DNA of 7,571 nucleotides. Origin: a bacterium. GTDB lineage: Bacteria; Patescibacteriota; Microgenomatia; JAUYPR01. The translations under genes were made by a program, and so were the position numbers. The notes under the pieces are model-generated. The model ran no database searches. It worked only from the letters and a program-made list of their open reading frames with translations, and was not told where the DNA came from. Below, in pieces: positions 1 through 5,944 of this stretch (the first letter of the stretch is position 1; each line of letters begins with the position of its first letter). The stretch covers positions 1 through 7,571 of the forward strand of contig JAUYPR010000052.1 in NCBI GenBank assembly GCA_030695785.1, in the 5' to 3' direction.

Positions 1-599
1 ACGTCGTCAAGTCGTTTGCTCGCCGCAACCCGAACCTCGTGTTTCTGCGCCGACCTCACCGTGGAAAAGGAGCGGCGGTAAGGGTGGGGATGCTGATTGC
101 GGAAGGAACGATCGTCGGTTTTTCCGACGCGGATTTGGCAACGCCTTTGCGGTTTTTGCGCCCAATGTGCACTTTTCTCGAAGAAGGATACGATATCGCC
201 ATTGCTTCAAGAGCACTGCCGGCGTCCAAGTCCACCTCAACGCAATCAACGATGCGAAAGATGCTCGGGTACGGATTCGGTTGGTTCGTGAAACGGATCC
301 TCATTGCAAACATATACGATACACAATGCGGGTTAAAACTCTTCCGCGGCGATTGCGCCCGTTCCCTCTTCAGACACCTTTCTTCTCCTGGGCCGTTATT
401 CGATATGGAGCTTTTGGTCCTGGCTGCGCGCAAAGGATTCGGGGTCATCGAGGTGCCGGTCGAATGGCGGCACCATCCGGAAACACGGCTAGCCTACACA
501 CCGCTCTCGTCACTCAAGTTGTTGGCAGATCTTTGGAGGATCCGTCAGAAGTATGGTATTCTGCATCCTGTATACGTGCGAAAGTTGCCGCGCCGATGA
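1..599 (+). CDS. Family 2 glycosyltransferase, ALG5-like (polyprenyl-phosphate sugar transferase), 5' truncated
   Basis: The reading frame is open from the left edge (first whole codon at base 3) and ends at TGA 597-599, giving 198 visible residues; the N-terminal part of the nucleotide-binding fold lies outside. Seen: an RRPHRGKGAAVRVGM stretch, then SDADLATP (visible residues 41-48), whose Asp-Ala-Asp is the metal/nucleotide-sugar motif of GT-A enzymes, then DTQCGLKLFRGDCARSLF and FDMELLVLAARKGFGVIEVPVEW. This order is typical of ALG5-type dolichyl-phosphate beta-glucosyltransferases and their bacterial relatives, which move a sugar from a nucleotide onto polyprenyl phosphate at the cytoplasmic membrane face. 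No membrane helix is visible in the C-terminal part. The stop overlaps the next ATG as ATGA, so the following EamA-like gene is probably translationally coupled. The family call is firm; the sugar and the lipid acceptor are inferred. Confidence 0.85.
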   Translation, partial: VVKSFARRNPNLVFLRRPHRGKGAAVRVGMLIAEGTIVGFSDADLATPLRFLRPMCTFLEEGYDIAIASRALPASKSTSTQSTMRKMLGYGFGWFVKRILIANIYDTQCGLKLFRGDCARSLFRHLSSPGPLFDMELLVLAARKGFGVIEVPVEWRHHPETRLAYTPLSSLKLLADLWRIRQKYGILHPVYVRKLPRR

Positions 600-982
600 A
601 AGATTTTTACCTTCTCCTGCTTCTTTTCCAAACCAGCCTTGCGGTTGCGGTCCAATTCACGCTCAAGAAACTCGCGAGCGACACGGTGTTTTCCATTTGG
701 CCGCCACAACAGTTTTTTTCAGGAATCACGAAGCTATTATCCACTCCATTGTTTTGGGTGGCGATGGTACTGTACGGCGTGAGTTTAATGATGTGGCTGT
801 CGATCTTGAGCCGGTTTTCGTTTGTATTGGCGATTCCACTCGCCGTTGGGATCAATTTTGCGATGGTGTACGCGGTATCGGCTTTGTTTCTCCATGAACG
901 CGTGACATTTTGGTGGTTTGTCGGTGTCGCACTGATTTTGTCCGGCGTTCTTCTTTTGGCTCTGCTCGCGCGGGGACGATGA
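596..982 (+). CDS. EamA/SMR-like four-helix membrane protein, candidate lipid-linked sugar flippase subunit
   Basis: A 128-residue, very hydrophobic protein. Four probable helices are visible at about residues 4-21, 52-71, 74-98 and 104-125. The end of helix 3 and helix 4 carry a Glu-Arg pair (E101-R102) followed by a Gly-rich helix ending in LILSGVLLLAL, a common ending in the drug/metabolite transporter superfamily (EmrE, ArnE/ArnF). ArnE/ArnF flip undecaprenyl-phosphate aminoarabinose, and half-size members usually work as dimers. The ATG at 596 is chosen because it overlaps the upstream stop as ATGA and hydrophobic sequence starts at once; the frame is open further upstream, but that stretch lies inside the glycosyltransferase gene. 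Its own stop overlaps the next gene, again as ATGA. Its place directly after an ALG5-like enzyme supports a role in moving the lipid-linked sugar across the membrane, but this is inference; a small-molecule exporter is the alternative. Confidence 0.8.
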   Translation: MKDFYLLLLLFQTSLAVAVQFTLKKLASDTVFSIWPPQQFFSGITKLLSTPLFWVAMVLYGVSLMMWLSILSRFSFVLAIPLAVGINFAMVYAVSALFLHERVTFWWFVGVALILSGVLLLALLARGR

Positions 983-1929
983 GGATTTTTCTTTCAGTCG
1001 TTATTCCAACCTATCAGCAGTCTGAAAAAACGATCCAGCTTCTTGACTCCATTGTTTTGCCAAAAGGTATCCGTTCAGAAATTCTCGTGGTGGATGACGG
1101 GTCGGCTGATCAAACAAAACAAATTCTCCGACAATACCGACGATTCCGGCTCAAAGTGATGCATCACCTTAAGAATCGGGGGGTGGCGGCGGCGCGGAAC
1201 ACTGGCGCAAAGGCGGCAAAAGGAGACATCCTCCTTTTTCTGGATGGAGACGTCCAGGTATTTCCAGATACGTTGACGCAAGTTGTGCGGACGTTTCAAA
1301 CGCAGCCTGGAATTGGAGGCGTTTCTGGTATCGTTGTTTTGGACAAAACATCGGGAGGGTTTTTCCCGCGGTACAAATCGCTCCGGACGTATTGCTATTG
1401 GATGATTGAAAACACAAAACACCCGAATCGTCAGACGCTTGGGAATGCATGTTTTGCAGTGCGGCGCGATATTTTCGAGAAAGTCGGCGGGTTTAACGAA
1501 TTGTTCAAAGGTGCATCTATTGAAGATAATGAATTGGGTCATAGAATTGTTCAATATGCGCCAGTGATTTTTAATCCGAGGATAAAAATTGCTCATACGT
1601 ACGAATCGTTTTGGCCGATGGTACAGCGGTATGTCAAAAGGAGTCAATTATGGACGGAACTCTTTTGGCGGCGGCGAACGTTTGAATCCGCTGGGATGAG
1701 TCGGGGAGAGACCATCAACGGTGTCGTCGCGTCACTAACCTGGATATTCCCACCCTTCCTAATTCTACATTTCTATCTCGGAAGAAGATTTTATGGATTC
1801 GTGCGTCAAGAAGAAGGGTGGGTCTTTATGGTGAAGTGCCTTGGAGTCCAACTGTTTTTGTATCCGTTGATTTATGTTGTTGCGGCATGGACAACGGTTC
1901 TCTTTTTTGGACGACGAATGGTCCGATGA
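979..1929 (+). CDS. Family 2 glycosyltransferase with C-terminal membrane helices
   Basis: A 316-residue protein with a GT-A domain starting at once with SVVIPTYQ (residues 6-13). Visible motifs are VVDDGS (37-42, nucleotide binding), the NRGVAAARNTGAKAAKGD stretch (66-83), DGD (89-91, metal and sugar nucleotide), GNACFAVRRDIFEKVGGF (155-172) and IEDNELGHR (181-189, probable catalytic region). Two hydrophobic segments at about 247-267 and 288-310 would hold it at the inner membrane. It resembles rhamnosyl- or other glycosyl-transferases of polysaccharide assembly; sugar and acceptor cannot be read from sequence. The ATG at 979 is preferred over the open frame upstream because it starts right before the family motif and overlaps the previous stop as ATGA. 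A GGGGA at 972-976 lies too close to be a good ribosome site. The last 34 codons, covering the final helix, are antisense to the 3' end of the carbamoyltransferase gene. Confidence 0.9.
   Translation: MRIFLSVVIPTYQQSEKTIQLLDSIVLPKGIRSEILVVDDGSADQTKQILRQYRRFRLKVMHHLKNRGVAAARNTGAKAAKGDILLFLDGDVQVFPDTLTQVVRTFQTQPGIGGVSGIVVLDKTSGGFFPRYKSLRTYCYWMIENTKHPNRQTLGNACFAVRRDIFEKVGGFNELFKGASIEDNELGHRIVQYAPVIFNPRIKIAHTYESFWPMVQRYVKRSQLWTELFWRRRTFESAGMSRGETINGVVASLTWIFPPFLILHFYLGRRFYGFVRQEEGWVFMVKCLGVQLFLYPLIYVVAAWTTVLFFGRRMVR
1826..1929. other. 104-bp tail-to-tail overlap of two convergent coding regions
   Basis: The plus-strand glycosyltransferase stops at TGA 1927-1929. The minus-strand carbamoyltransferase continues to TAA at 1828-1826. 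The shared DNA encodes the last membrane helix of the transferase (residues 283-316) on one strand and carbamoyltransferase residues 585-618 on the other. The conserved family core of the carbamoyltransferase ends around VVQK (590-593), so most of its share is a 23-25 residue variable tail. I see no hairpin followed by a T run on either strand here, so transcripts may run into each other. Confidence 0.85.
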
Positions 1930-3682
1930 CGAGCGTATCCACACATCCTTTGAGTAGGTGCTCGATGGCGTCAATGGGGGAGTTGACAATCGGCAGGCCG
2001 TGGCGGTTGAATGAGGTGTTCAGGATCAGTGGAATTCCTGTTCTCCTTTGGAATGCTTTGATGACATGATAGTAAAGCGGGTTGTCACGATCGGTCACAG
2101 TATTCGGTCTGGCGGTACCATCAACGTGGACAACGGCAGGGATTTGCTTTATTTTATCTGGATTTACATCATAGGCCATGGTCATAAAAGGGGAAGAGAT
2201 ACACCCGACAAACCACTTTGAGGCTTCTTCGGCAAGGACAGATGGCGCAAAGGGCATAAACCACTCGCGTTGTTTCAGCTTCGTGTTGATCCGATCTTTG
2301 ATTTTTGGATCCCGAGGGTCAGCAAGAACTGACCGGTATCCAAGTGCCCGCGGCCCCCATTCTGCCCGGCCTTGAAACCATCCGACGACTTTTCCAGAGG
2401 TAAGAAGATCAGCGGTTGTCTCAGCGATATTCTCTGGACGTTCCCAAACGACTTGTCCTTGAAAGGTCTGGAGCGTTTGGAGCATCTCCTGATTGGTATA
2501 CCCGACGCCAAGGGCGGCAGTCGACATCGCGGGTCCAGCCTCCGCTCTCTTCGGAGCTACGGCCGGCAAGCCTGTCACTCCTCTGAATTTCGCTTCCGAG
2601 ATGCTCGCTAATAAAGCCGCCCCAAACGCCAGCCCGCCGTCCCCAGCATGGGGTTGGACAAAGACGCCACTGACCTTTGGAAGTTCACGCAATTTTTGAT
2701 TCATCTTCACATTGAGAAAAATACCGCCGGCGCATACGAGGTGGATCGGTCGATCGTGGAGAGAAGAGACAAACGACACCATTTCTTCTTCCAAAATATG
2801 CTGGGCGGCCCACGCGACGTTTTCCTGCCCATGTTTCTTAAGGAGTTTCGCAAGCATCGATCCGCTTGGCGTTTTTAGAAACAACGGCCGGCTGTGACTT
2901 CGGCCAGAAATCATGAACTCCCGCCAATGCGGCATGCCGCGCCATGTTTTTTTGTCCCAATGCGGCGCGAGCCGGCGCAAGAAATCAACCACAGGCGTAC
3001 GTTTTCCATAGGCTGCCAAGCCCATTGTTTTTCCTTCCCCATCATTTGGCGCAAACCCAAGCGCAACCGTGACGGCTTGGTAAAAAAGACCCAACGAAGC
3101 ATCCACGCCGATCCGCATCTGCTCTGTCAATTGACCATGGCGTCCGTCGAACACAACCCCCGAGAGCCAATTCCCATCCATATCCGCCCCATACCCGTCG
3201 AGGCTAAGGACTAAACATTGTGTGTGGGGTTGGATATAATACGCCGAGGCCGCATGGGTGAGATGGTGAGGGAACCATTCTTTCTGGATGTACCGAGGTG
3301 TCCAGTGATGATCACCCCCGAGGTGATCAAAGAGGATGGGGGAACCAAGGCCAAGAAGTAGGCGCAGGCCGGACGTCACAGACAAGAAAGGTGACTGGCG
3401 TATGAGGTCAAGTCCGACGCGTAGAAATGCAACCTTCTCGTTTTGAATCATCGAGAAGATGTTGTATCGAGGTGTGACTGCGGCGACGATATCGATATCA
3501 TTCCAACCAATGTTTGCATGGCGGAAGGCCGCTTCGATCGTCCGGGAAGGAAATGCGCCCTCATGTTTTTTCCTGGTGAAGCGTTCTTCTGACGAAGCAA
3601 AGACGATGTCTCCATTGATCAGCAAAACTGCACCGTTGTCATGTATGCCAGAAAGGGGAGAGGTCAGCCCCAGGATCGTCAT
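1826..3682 (-). CDS. NodU/CmcH/TobZ-family O-carbamoyltransferase
   Basis: A full-length member (618 residues; the family is about 550-620). It is expected to turn carbamoyl phosphate plus ATP into carbamoyl-adenylate in the C-terminal YrdC-like domain and pass the carbamoyl group to a sugar hydroxyl in the N-terminal Kae1-like domain. Visible: MTILGL at the start, SEERFTRKKH (31-40), the HHLTHAASAYY stretch whose HxxxH (H139, H143) is the expected metal site, LDGYGADMDG (161-170) with D162 as the likely third ligand, an AGG-N-N loop (318-328), HAGDGGLAFGAALL (345-358), then the C-domain GRAEWGPRALGYRS (438-451), DPRDPKIKDRIN (455-466) and NTSFNRHGLPIVNSP (555-569). ATG 3682 is preferred over the TTG two codons upstream because family members begin this way and a -10-like hexamer lies 6 nt before it. 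It runs divergently from the DPM1-like gene. The target is probably a surface-glycan sugar, judged only from context. Confidence 0.95.
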   Translation of the reverse strand: MTILGLTSPLSGIHDNGAVLLINGDIVFASSEERFTRKKHEGAFPSRTIEAAFRHANIGWNDIDIVAAVTPRYNIFSMIQNEKVAFLRVGLDLIRQSPFLSVTSGLRLLLGLGSPILFDHLGGDHHWTPRYIQKEWFPHHLTHAASAYYIQPHTQCLVLSLDGYGADMDGNWLSGVVFDGRHGQLTEQMRIGVDASLGLFYQAVTVALGFAPNDGEGKTMGLAAYGKRTPVVDFLRRLAPHWDKKTWRGMPHWREFMISGRSHSRPLFLKTPSGSMLAKLLKKHGQENVAWAAQHILEEEMVSFVSSLHDRPIHLVCAGGIFLNVKMNQKLRELPKVSGVFVQPHAGDGGLAFGAALLASISEAKFRGVTGLPAVAPKRAEAGPAMSTAALGVGYTNQEMLQTLQTFQGQVVWERPENIAETTADLLTSGKVVGWFQGRAEWGPRALGYRSVLADPRDPKIKDRINTKLKQREWFMPFAPSVLAEEASKWFVGCISSPFMTMAYDVNPDKIKQIPAVVHVDGTARPNTVTDRDNPLYYHVIKAFQRRTGIPLILNTSFNRHGLPIVNSPIDAIEHLLKGCVDTLVIGPFVVQKREPLSMPQQHKSTDTKTVGLQGTSP

Positions 3683-3688
3683 GGGCAA

Positions 3689-3694
3689 ATGGTA
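3689..3694 (-). promoter_or_regulatory. -10-like element of the carbamoyltransferase gene, leaderless spacing
   Basis: Read on the minus strand this is TACCAT, fitting TANNNT, and it ends exactly 6 nt (TTGCCC) before the ATG at 3682. A transcript started at the usual distance would begin at or within a base of the A of the start codon, so the mRNA is probably leaderless. There is no Shine-Dalgarno sequence in the gap. No convincing -35 box was found. The hexamer lies in a perfect palindrome, ATGGTACCAT (3689-3698). Confidence 0.5.
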
Positions 3695-3695
3695 C

Positions 3696-3717
3696 CATGG
3701 GATACAATACTCCCATG
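3696..3717. repeat. Perfect 7-bp inverted repeat around the -10 box and start codon
   Basis: CATGGGA (3696-3702) and TCCCATG (3711-3717) are exact inverted copies separated by the 8 bases TACAATAC, which include the -10 hexamer. The right arm includes the ATG of the DPM1-like gene. A third CATGGG is at 3680-3685 and includes the ATG of the carbamoyltransferase on the opposite strand. The three copies start 16 bp apart (3680, 3696, 3712). It could be an operator for a dimeric regulator, or simply two similar start contexts placed back to back. Confidence 0.45.
3703..3708 (+). promoter_or_regulatory. -10 element of the DPM1-like gene, leaderless spacing
   Basis: TACAAT matches the TATAAT consensus at five of six bases and is followed by a 6-nt spacer (ACTCCC) and then ATG at 3715. 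As on the opposite strand, this predicts transcription starting at the start codon itself. The region 16-18 bp upstream (around 3679-3685) does not look like TTGACA and also contains the divergent gene's start codon. This spacing is a main reason to choose ATG 3715 over the in-frame ATG at 3697. Confidence 0.55.
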
Positions 3718-4434
3718 ATTGCGGTGATTGTCCCTGTGTACAACGAGGCGGAGAATATCCGATCGTTTGTCGCTAAACTGCGCTCTATTGTCAGAAACGC
3801 GCTCATTGTGATGGTGGATGACCATTCCCCTGATGGAACCGGAAAGATCGTGCAATCGATGATGAAGCGCGATAAAAATCTTCTCCTTCTTCCCCGCGCC
3901 GGGAAACAAGGACGAGGTTCGGCGGTGTGGGCTGGGATGAAAGAGACATTGAAACGGCCGTCTGTCGACCTCTTTCTTGAAATGGACGTCGATGGTTCGC
4001 ACAATCCGAAAGATATTCCTCGCTTGCTGGATGCATCTCAACGCGCTGACATGGTGATTGGATCGCGCAATCTTCCTTTAAGCCGAGTTGAAATTCCTTT
4101 GTTGCGGCGCCTGTTCTCGATTCTTTCAAACAAGCTCACACGATTCCTTCTTGGTGTTCCCATCACCGATTATACGAACGGATTTCGTGTCTACCGTCGT
4201 CCAGTTGTTGAATACCTCGCCCGATTTCCGCTGACCTCAACAGGGTATTTTGCGCTGTCCGAAACCGCAGTGCGTGCACATTGTGCCGGCTTTCGGTTTG
4301 CAGAGGTTCCGATTACTTTTATTGATCGGACAAAGGGAGTGTCGAAACTTTCGACCGTAGAAATCTTCGGTGCATTTGTCCAACTCTTCCAACTTGCCAG
4401 AGCCAAAGCGCAATTCCCAAAATCGAGAGAATGA
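3715..4434 (+). CDS. DPM1-like polyprenol-phosphate mannosyl(glycosyl)transferase, family GT2
   Basis: A 239-residue, single-domain cytosolic or peripheral enzyme. Motifs in order: MIAVIVPVYNEAENI (1-15), VDDHSPDGTG (34-43), GKQGRGSAVWAGM (63-75), EMDVDGSHNP (89-98) with Asp91/Asp93 as the metal site, DMVIGSRN (112-119), TDYTNGFRVYRR (151-162) and DRTKGVSKLS (204-213), the late Arg...Gly-Ser-Lys motif of dolichyl/polyprenyl-phosphate mannose synthases. The usual DADLSH is DVDGSH here. There is no C-terminal membrane domain, as in the short DPM1 form. Expected reaction: NDP-sugar plus polyprenyl phosphate gives a lipid-linked monosaccharide on the inner membrane face. It is transcribed divergently from the carbamoyltransferase across a 32-bp gap. 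Its last 38 codons are antisense to the end of the polytopic membrane protein gene, which may be a user of its product (inference). Confidence 0.9.
   Translation: MIAVIVPVYNEAENIRSFVAKLRSIVRNALIVMVDDHSPDGTGKIVQSMMKRDKNLLLLPRAGKQGRGSAVWAGMKETLKRPSVDLFLEMDVDGSHNPKDIPRLLDASQRADMVIGSRNLPLSRVEIPLLRRLFSILSNKLTRFLLGVPITDYTNGFRVYRRPVVEYLARFPLTSTGYFALSETAVRAHCAGFRFAEVPITFIDRTKGVSKLSTVEIFGAFVQLFQLARAKAQFPKSRE
4319..4434. other. 116-bp tail-to-tail overlap of two convergent coding regions
   Basis: The DPM1-like gene stops at TGA 4432-4434, while the minus-strand membrane protein gene runs on to TAA at 4321-4319. Both shared parts look functional: on the plus strand it covers DPM1-like residues from F202 on, including the conserved RTKGVSK motif; on the minus strand it covers the last membrane helix and basic tail (residues 504-541) of the membrane protein. 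No terminator-like hairpin with a T run is visible nearby. Confidence 0.85.
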
Positions 4435-5944
4435 TGCTCAAAAATCGGAGCGGCGTCTCGGTGAATGAAAAGCGCACATCTGTGGATTCCGGCACTTCAA
4501 CGGTCAGGAGTCCTTCTCGTCCAGGGAAATCTCGTCGGATGACAAGGTCAATATCCGCAGCCGTCGTCTTCCACCCAGGGAACCACAATTGATTCAACCC
4601 AACCCAATGATCGCCGCGTACAATCTTTCCTCGATCACTAAAGTTGATCGAAGAAGAAAGTTGTTCAAGTCTTTCGTACGTTATGCCTTTGGGTAAATAT
4701 TCACCTACAACATCCGGCCATGTGGTTTCGAGCCAGTTTGGTTTGAGCGGGACAAACCGCGGTTTCGTTGATAGAGATGGAATAACTCCAGCGATTGCAA
4801 GCATGATGCATGCACCGGCAACCATGCTCCGGGTGTGTTGAGGTGTTTTTGTCAACCACCATGCCGCAAGGTAGGTACTTATCAGTATGATGATATTCAC
4901 GAGCCGCCATGGATAGAGAATGGACGTCATCAGCGGGATGTGACGCCAAAACCAGAGGGAAAATGGAGTCATGAGGAAAAAAGCAATAAAAAGGATACCA
5001 TAAAAGATGAAAAGTTTGTGTCGTCCCTGTTTGTTTCTTATCAAGCCGATCAAACTGATCAGTCCAATAAAAGGGATGGTAAAGCCGATGGCCAGAGAAC
5101 GTGGGCCGATGGTTAGTGCCTCGAAAGGATGTGAGAACCACCATTGCATGGTTTGATTTGCGATGTTCGCGTGGATGATGCTTGATGAGGCAATGAGATT
5201 GGTACCGACATTTGTCGTCAGTTTCGACTCAAACATGCCGGGGATCCAATTAAAAGAAGTCAAGAGGAGGCCGAGAAGGAAAGGAATAATAATCGCAAAT
5301 CCTGTTGTTTGTCGAAGGAATGTGAGAAGAAGAATCACTGGGGTAAACATCAATGATCCAACATTGTGCGTGAGGAACATGCCGGCCCATGCCAACGGGA
5401 GAAATACGCGACTCCAGTGGCCATTTCGATCATAGAGCCACAAAATAAGTGGGGGAAATATAGTCAGCCAGAGCTCTCCGGGAGTCGCACGTTCATAGAT
5501 CGTCAGAATGCGGTACGGGACCCACACCATGATGATTGTTCCGAGTAAACCCGCAAGATTACCAAAACGATGCCGCAGCCAAAGGAACGTAGTCAGTGCG
5601 GTTAATATGACCCCAAGCGCGAGCGTCCACTTGAGTGCGACAAGTGCCGAGCTATGAAACAAAATTTGGATGAATGAGCCGACATAGTAGGGGAGAATCC
5701 AGTTATACAAAAACAAAGGAGAGCCAAAGCCGAAGTTCAGCTCGGGTACCCAGCGGGGGAAGATTTCTCCCCGGAGAAGCGATTGCGTGAATGCTTCCTG
5801 CCGTACCAAATGCGCCGGCCCATCCTCGGAAACAAGCATGCCATTGGTCAAAAGCGGGATCAACAATGGGAGAGTACAAAGAATACTCGCGAGGAAAAAA
5901 AGACCCCCTTTTTTCAGAGGGAAAAAAAGTGTCTCTTTTTTCAT
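4319..5944 (-). CDS. Large polytopic membrane protein, PTPS-related/YfhO-like, possible GT-C glycosyltransferase
   Basis: A 541-residue protein with about ten or more hydrophobic segments. After a first helix (about 14-34) comes SEDGPAHLVRQEAF (39-52), an acidic first external loop with Glu40-Asp41 and His45 as seen in GT-C-type membrane enzymes, then FPRWVPELNFGFGSPLFLYN, which is typical of the 'PTPS-related' membrane domain (a name from annotation history, not pterin chemistry). Near the C-terminus a non-membrane region with WFPGWKTTA and VEVPESTDVRFSFTETPLRF leads to a last helix, as in YfhO-like proteins. Likely role: sugar transfer from a polyprenyl-phosphate donor on the outer membrane face, inferred from fold and neighbours. 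ATG 5944 overlaps the upstream stop as ATGA with no Shine-Dalgarno, so coupling is expected. The N-terminus carries a two-copy 9-residue repeat, and the 3' end overlaps the convergent DPM1-like gene. Confidence 0.8.
   Translation of the reverse strand: MKKETLFFPLKKGGLFFLASILCTLPLLIPLLTNGMLVSEDGPAHLVRQEAFTQSLLRGEIFPRWVPELNFGFGSPLFLYNWILPYYVGSFIQILFHSSALVALKWTLALGVILTALTTFLWLRHRFGNLAGLLGTIIMVWVPYRILTIYERATPGELWLTIFPPLILWLYDRNGHWSRVFLPLAWAGMFLTHNVGSLMFTPVILLLTFLRQTTGFAIIIPFLLGLLLTSFNWIPGMFESKLTTNVGTNLIASSSIIHANIANQTMQWWFSHPFEALTIGPRSLAIGFTIPFIGLISLIGLIRNKQGRHKLFIFYGILFIAFFLMTPFSLWFWRHIPLMTSILYPWRLVNIIILISTYLAAWWLTKTPQHTRSMVAGACIMLAIAGVIPSLSTKPRFVPLKPNWLETTWPDVVGEYLPKGITYERLEQLSSSINFSDRGKIVRGDHWVGLNQLWFPGWKTTAADIDLVIRRDFPGREGLLTVEVPESTDVRFSFTETPLRFLSIILSILGIALWLWQVGRVGQMHRRFLRSKVSTLPLSDQ
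5888..5941 (-). repeat. 27-bp imperfect tandem repeat rich in homopolymer runs, in the N-terminus of the membrane protein
   Basis: Two adjacent 27-bp units (5941-5915 and 5914-5888 on the minus strand) match at about 19 of 27 positions and encode KKETLFFPL and KKGGLFFLA (residues 2-10 and 11-19). Runs on the plus strand: T6 at 5936-5941, A7 at 5922-5928, T6 at 5909-5914, A7 at 5895-5901, plus C5 at 5904-5908. Neighbouring A and T runs can pair into short hairpins. Length changes in these runs, or unit loss, would shift or shorten the frame right after the start codon. Confidence 0.7.

Noticed and set aside
167..595. In-frame upstream extension of the EamA-like protein
   Set aside because: It lies wholly inside the ALG5-like gene in another frame, has no family-like sequence, and the hydrophobic protein starts cleanly at ATG 596.
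910..978. Earlier GTG start for the second GT2 gene
   Set aside because: It would extend into the EamA-like gene with a basic, non-family sequence; ATG 979 directly precedes the SVVIPTY motif and overlaps the upstream stop.
1075..1647. 190-codon open frame antisense to the second GT2 gene
   Set aside because: It mirrors the codons of a clearly conserved glycosyltransferase, has no recognisable domain, and its composition is that of a shadow frame.
1826..3682. Kae1/YrdC tRNA t6A-modification protein
   Set aside because: The Kae1-like and YrdC-like parts are fused in the order and length of NodU/CmcH/TobZ carbamoyltransferases, with their specific GRAEWGPRALG and NTSFN motifs.
3683..3688. TTG start two codons upstream for the carbamoyltransferase
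   Set aside because: Family members start at the MxILG sequence; the ATG at 3682 has both the right codon and the right promoter spacing.
3697..3714. Earlier ATG for the DPM1-like gene
   Set aside because: The six added residues (MGYNTP) precede the typical family start, and ATG 3715 is 6 nt after a good -10 hexamer that would lie inside the longer form.
5895..5941. Rho-independent terminator of the DegT-like gene
   Set aside because: The A/T runs can form weak hairpins, but they lie inside the next coding region after an ATGA junction and have no GC-rich stem.
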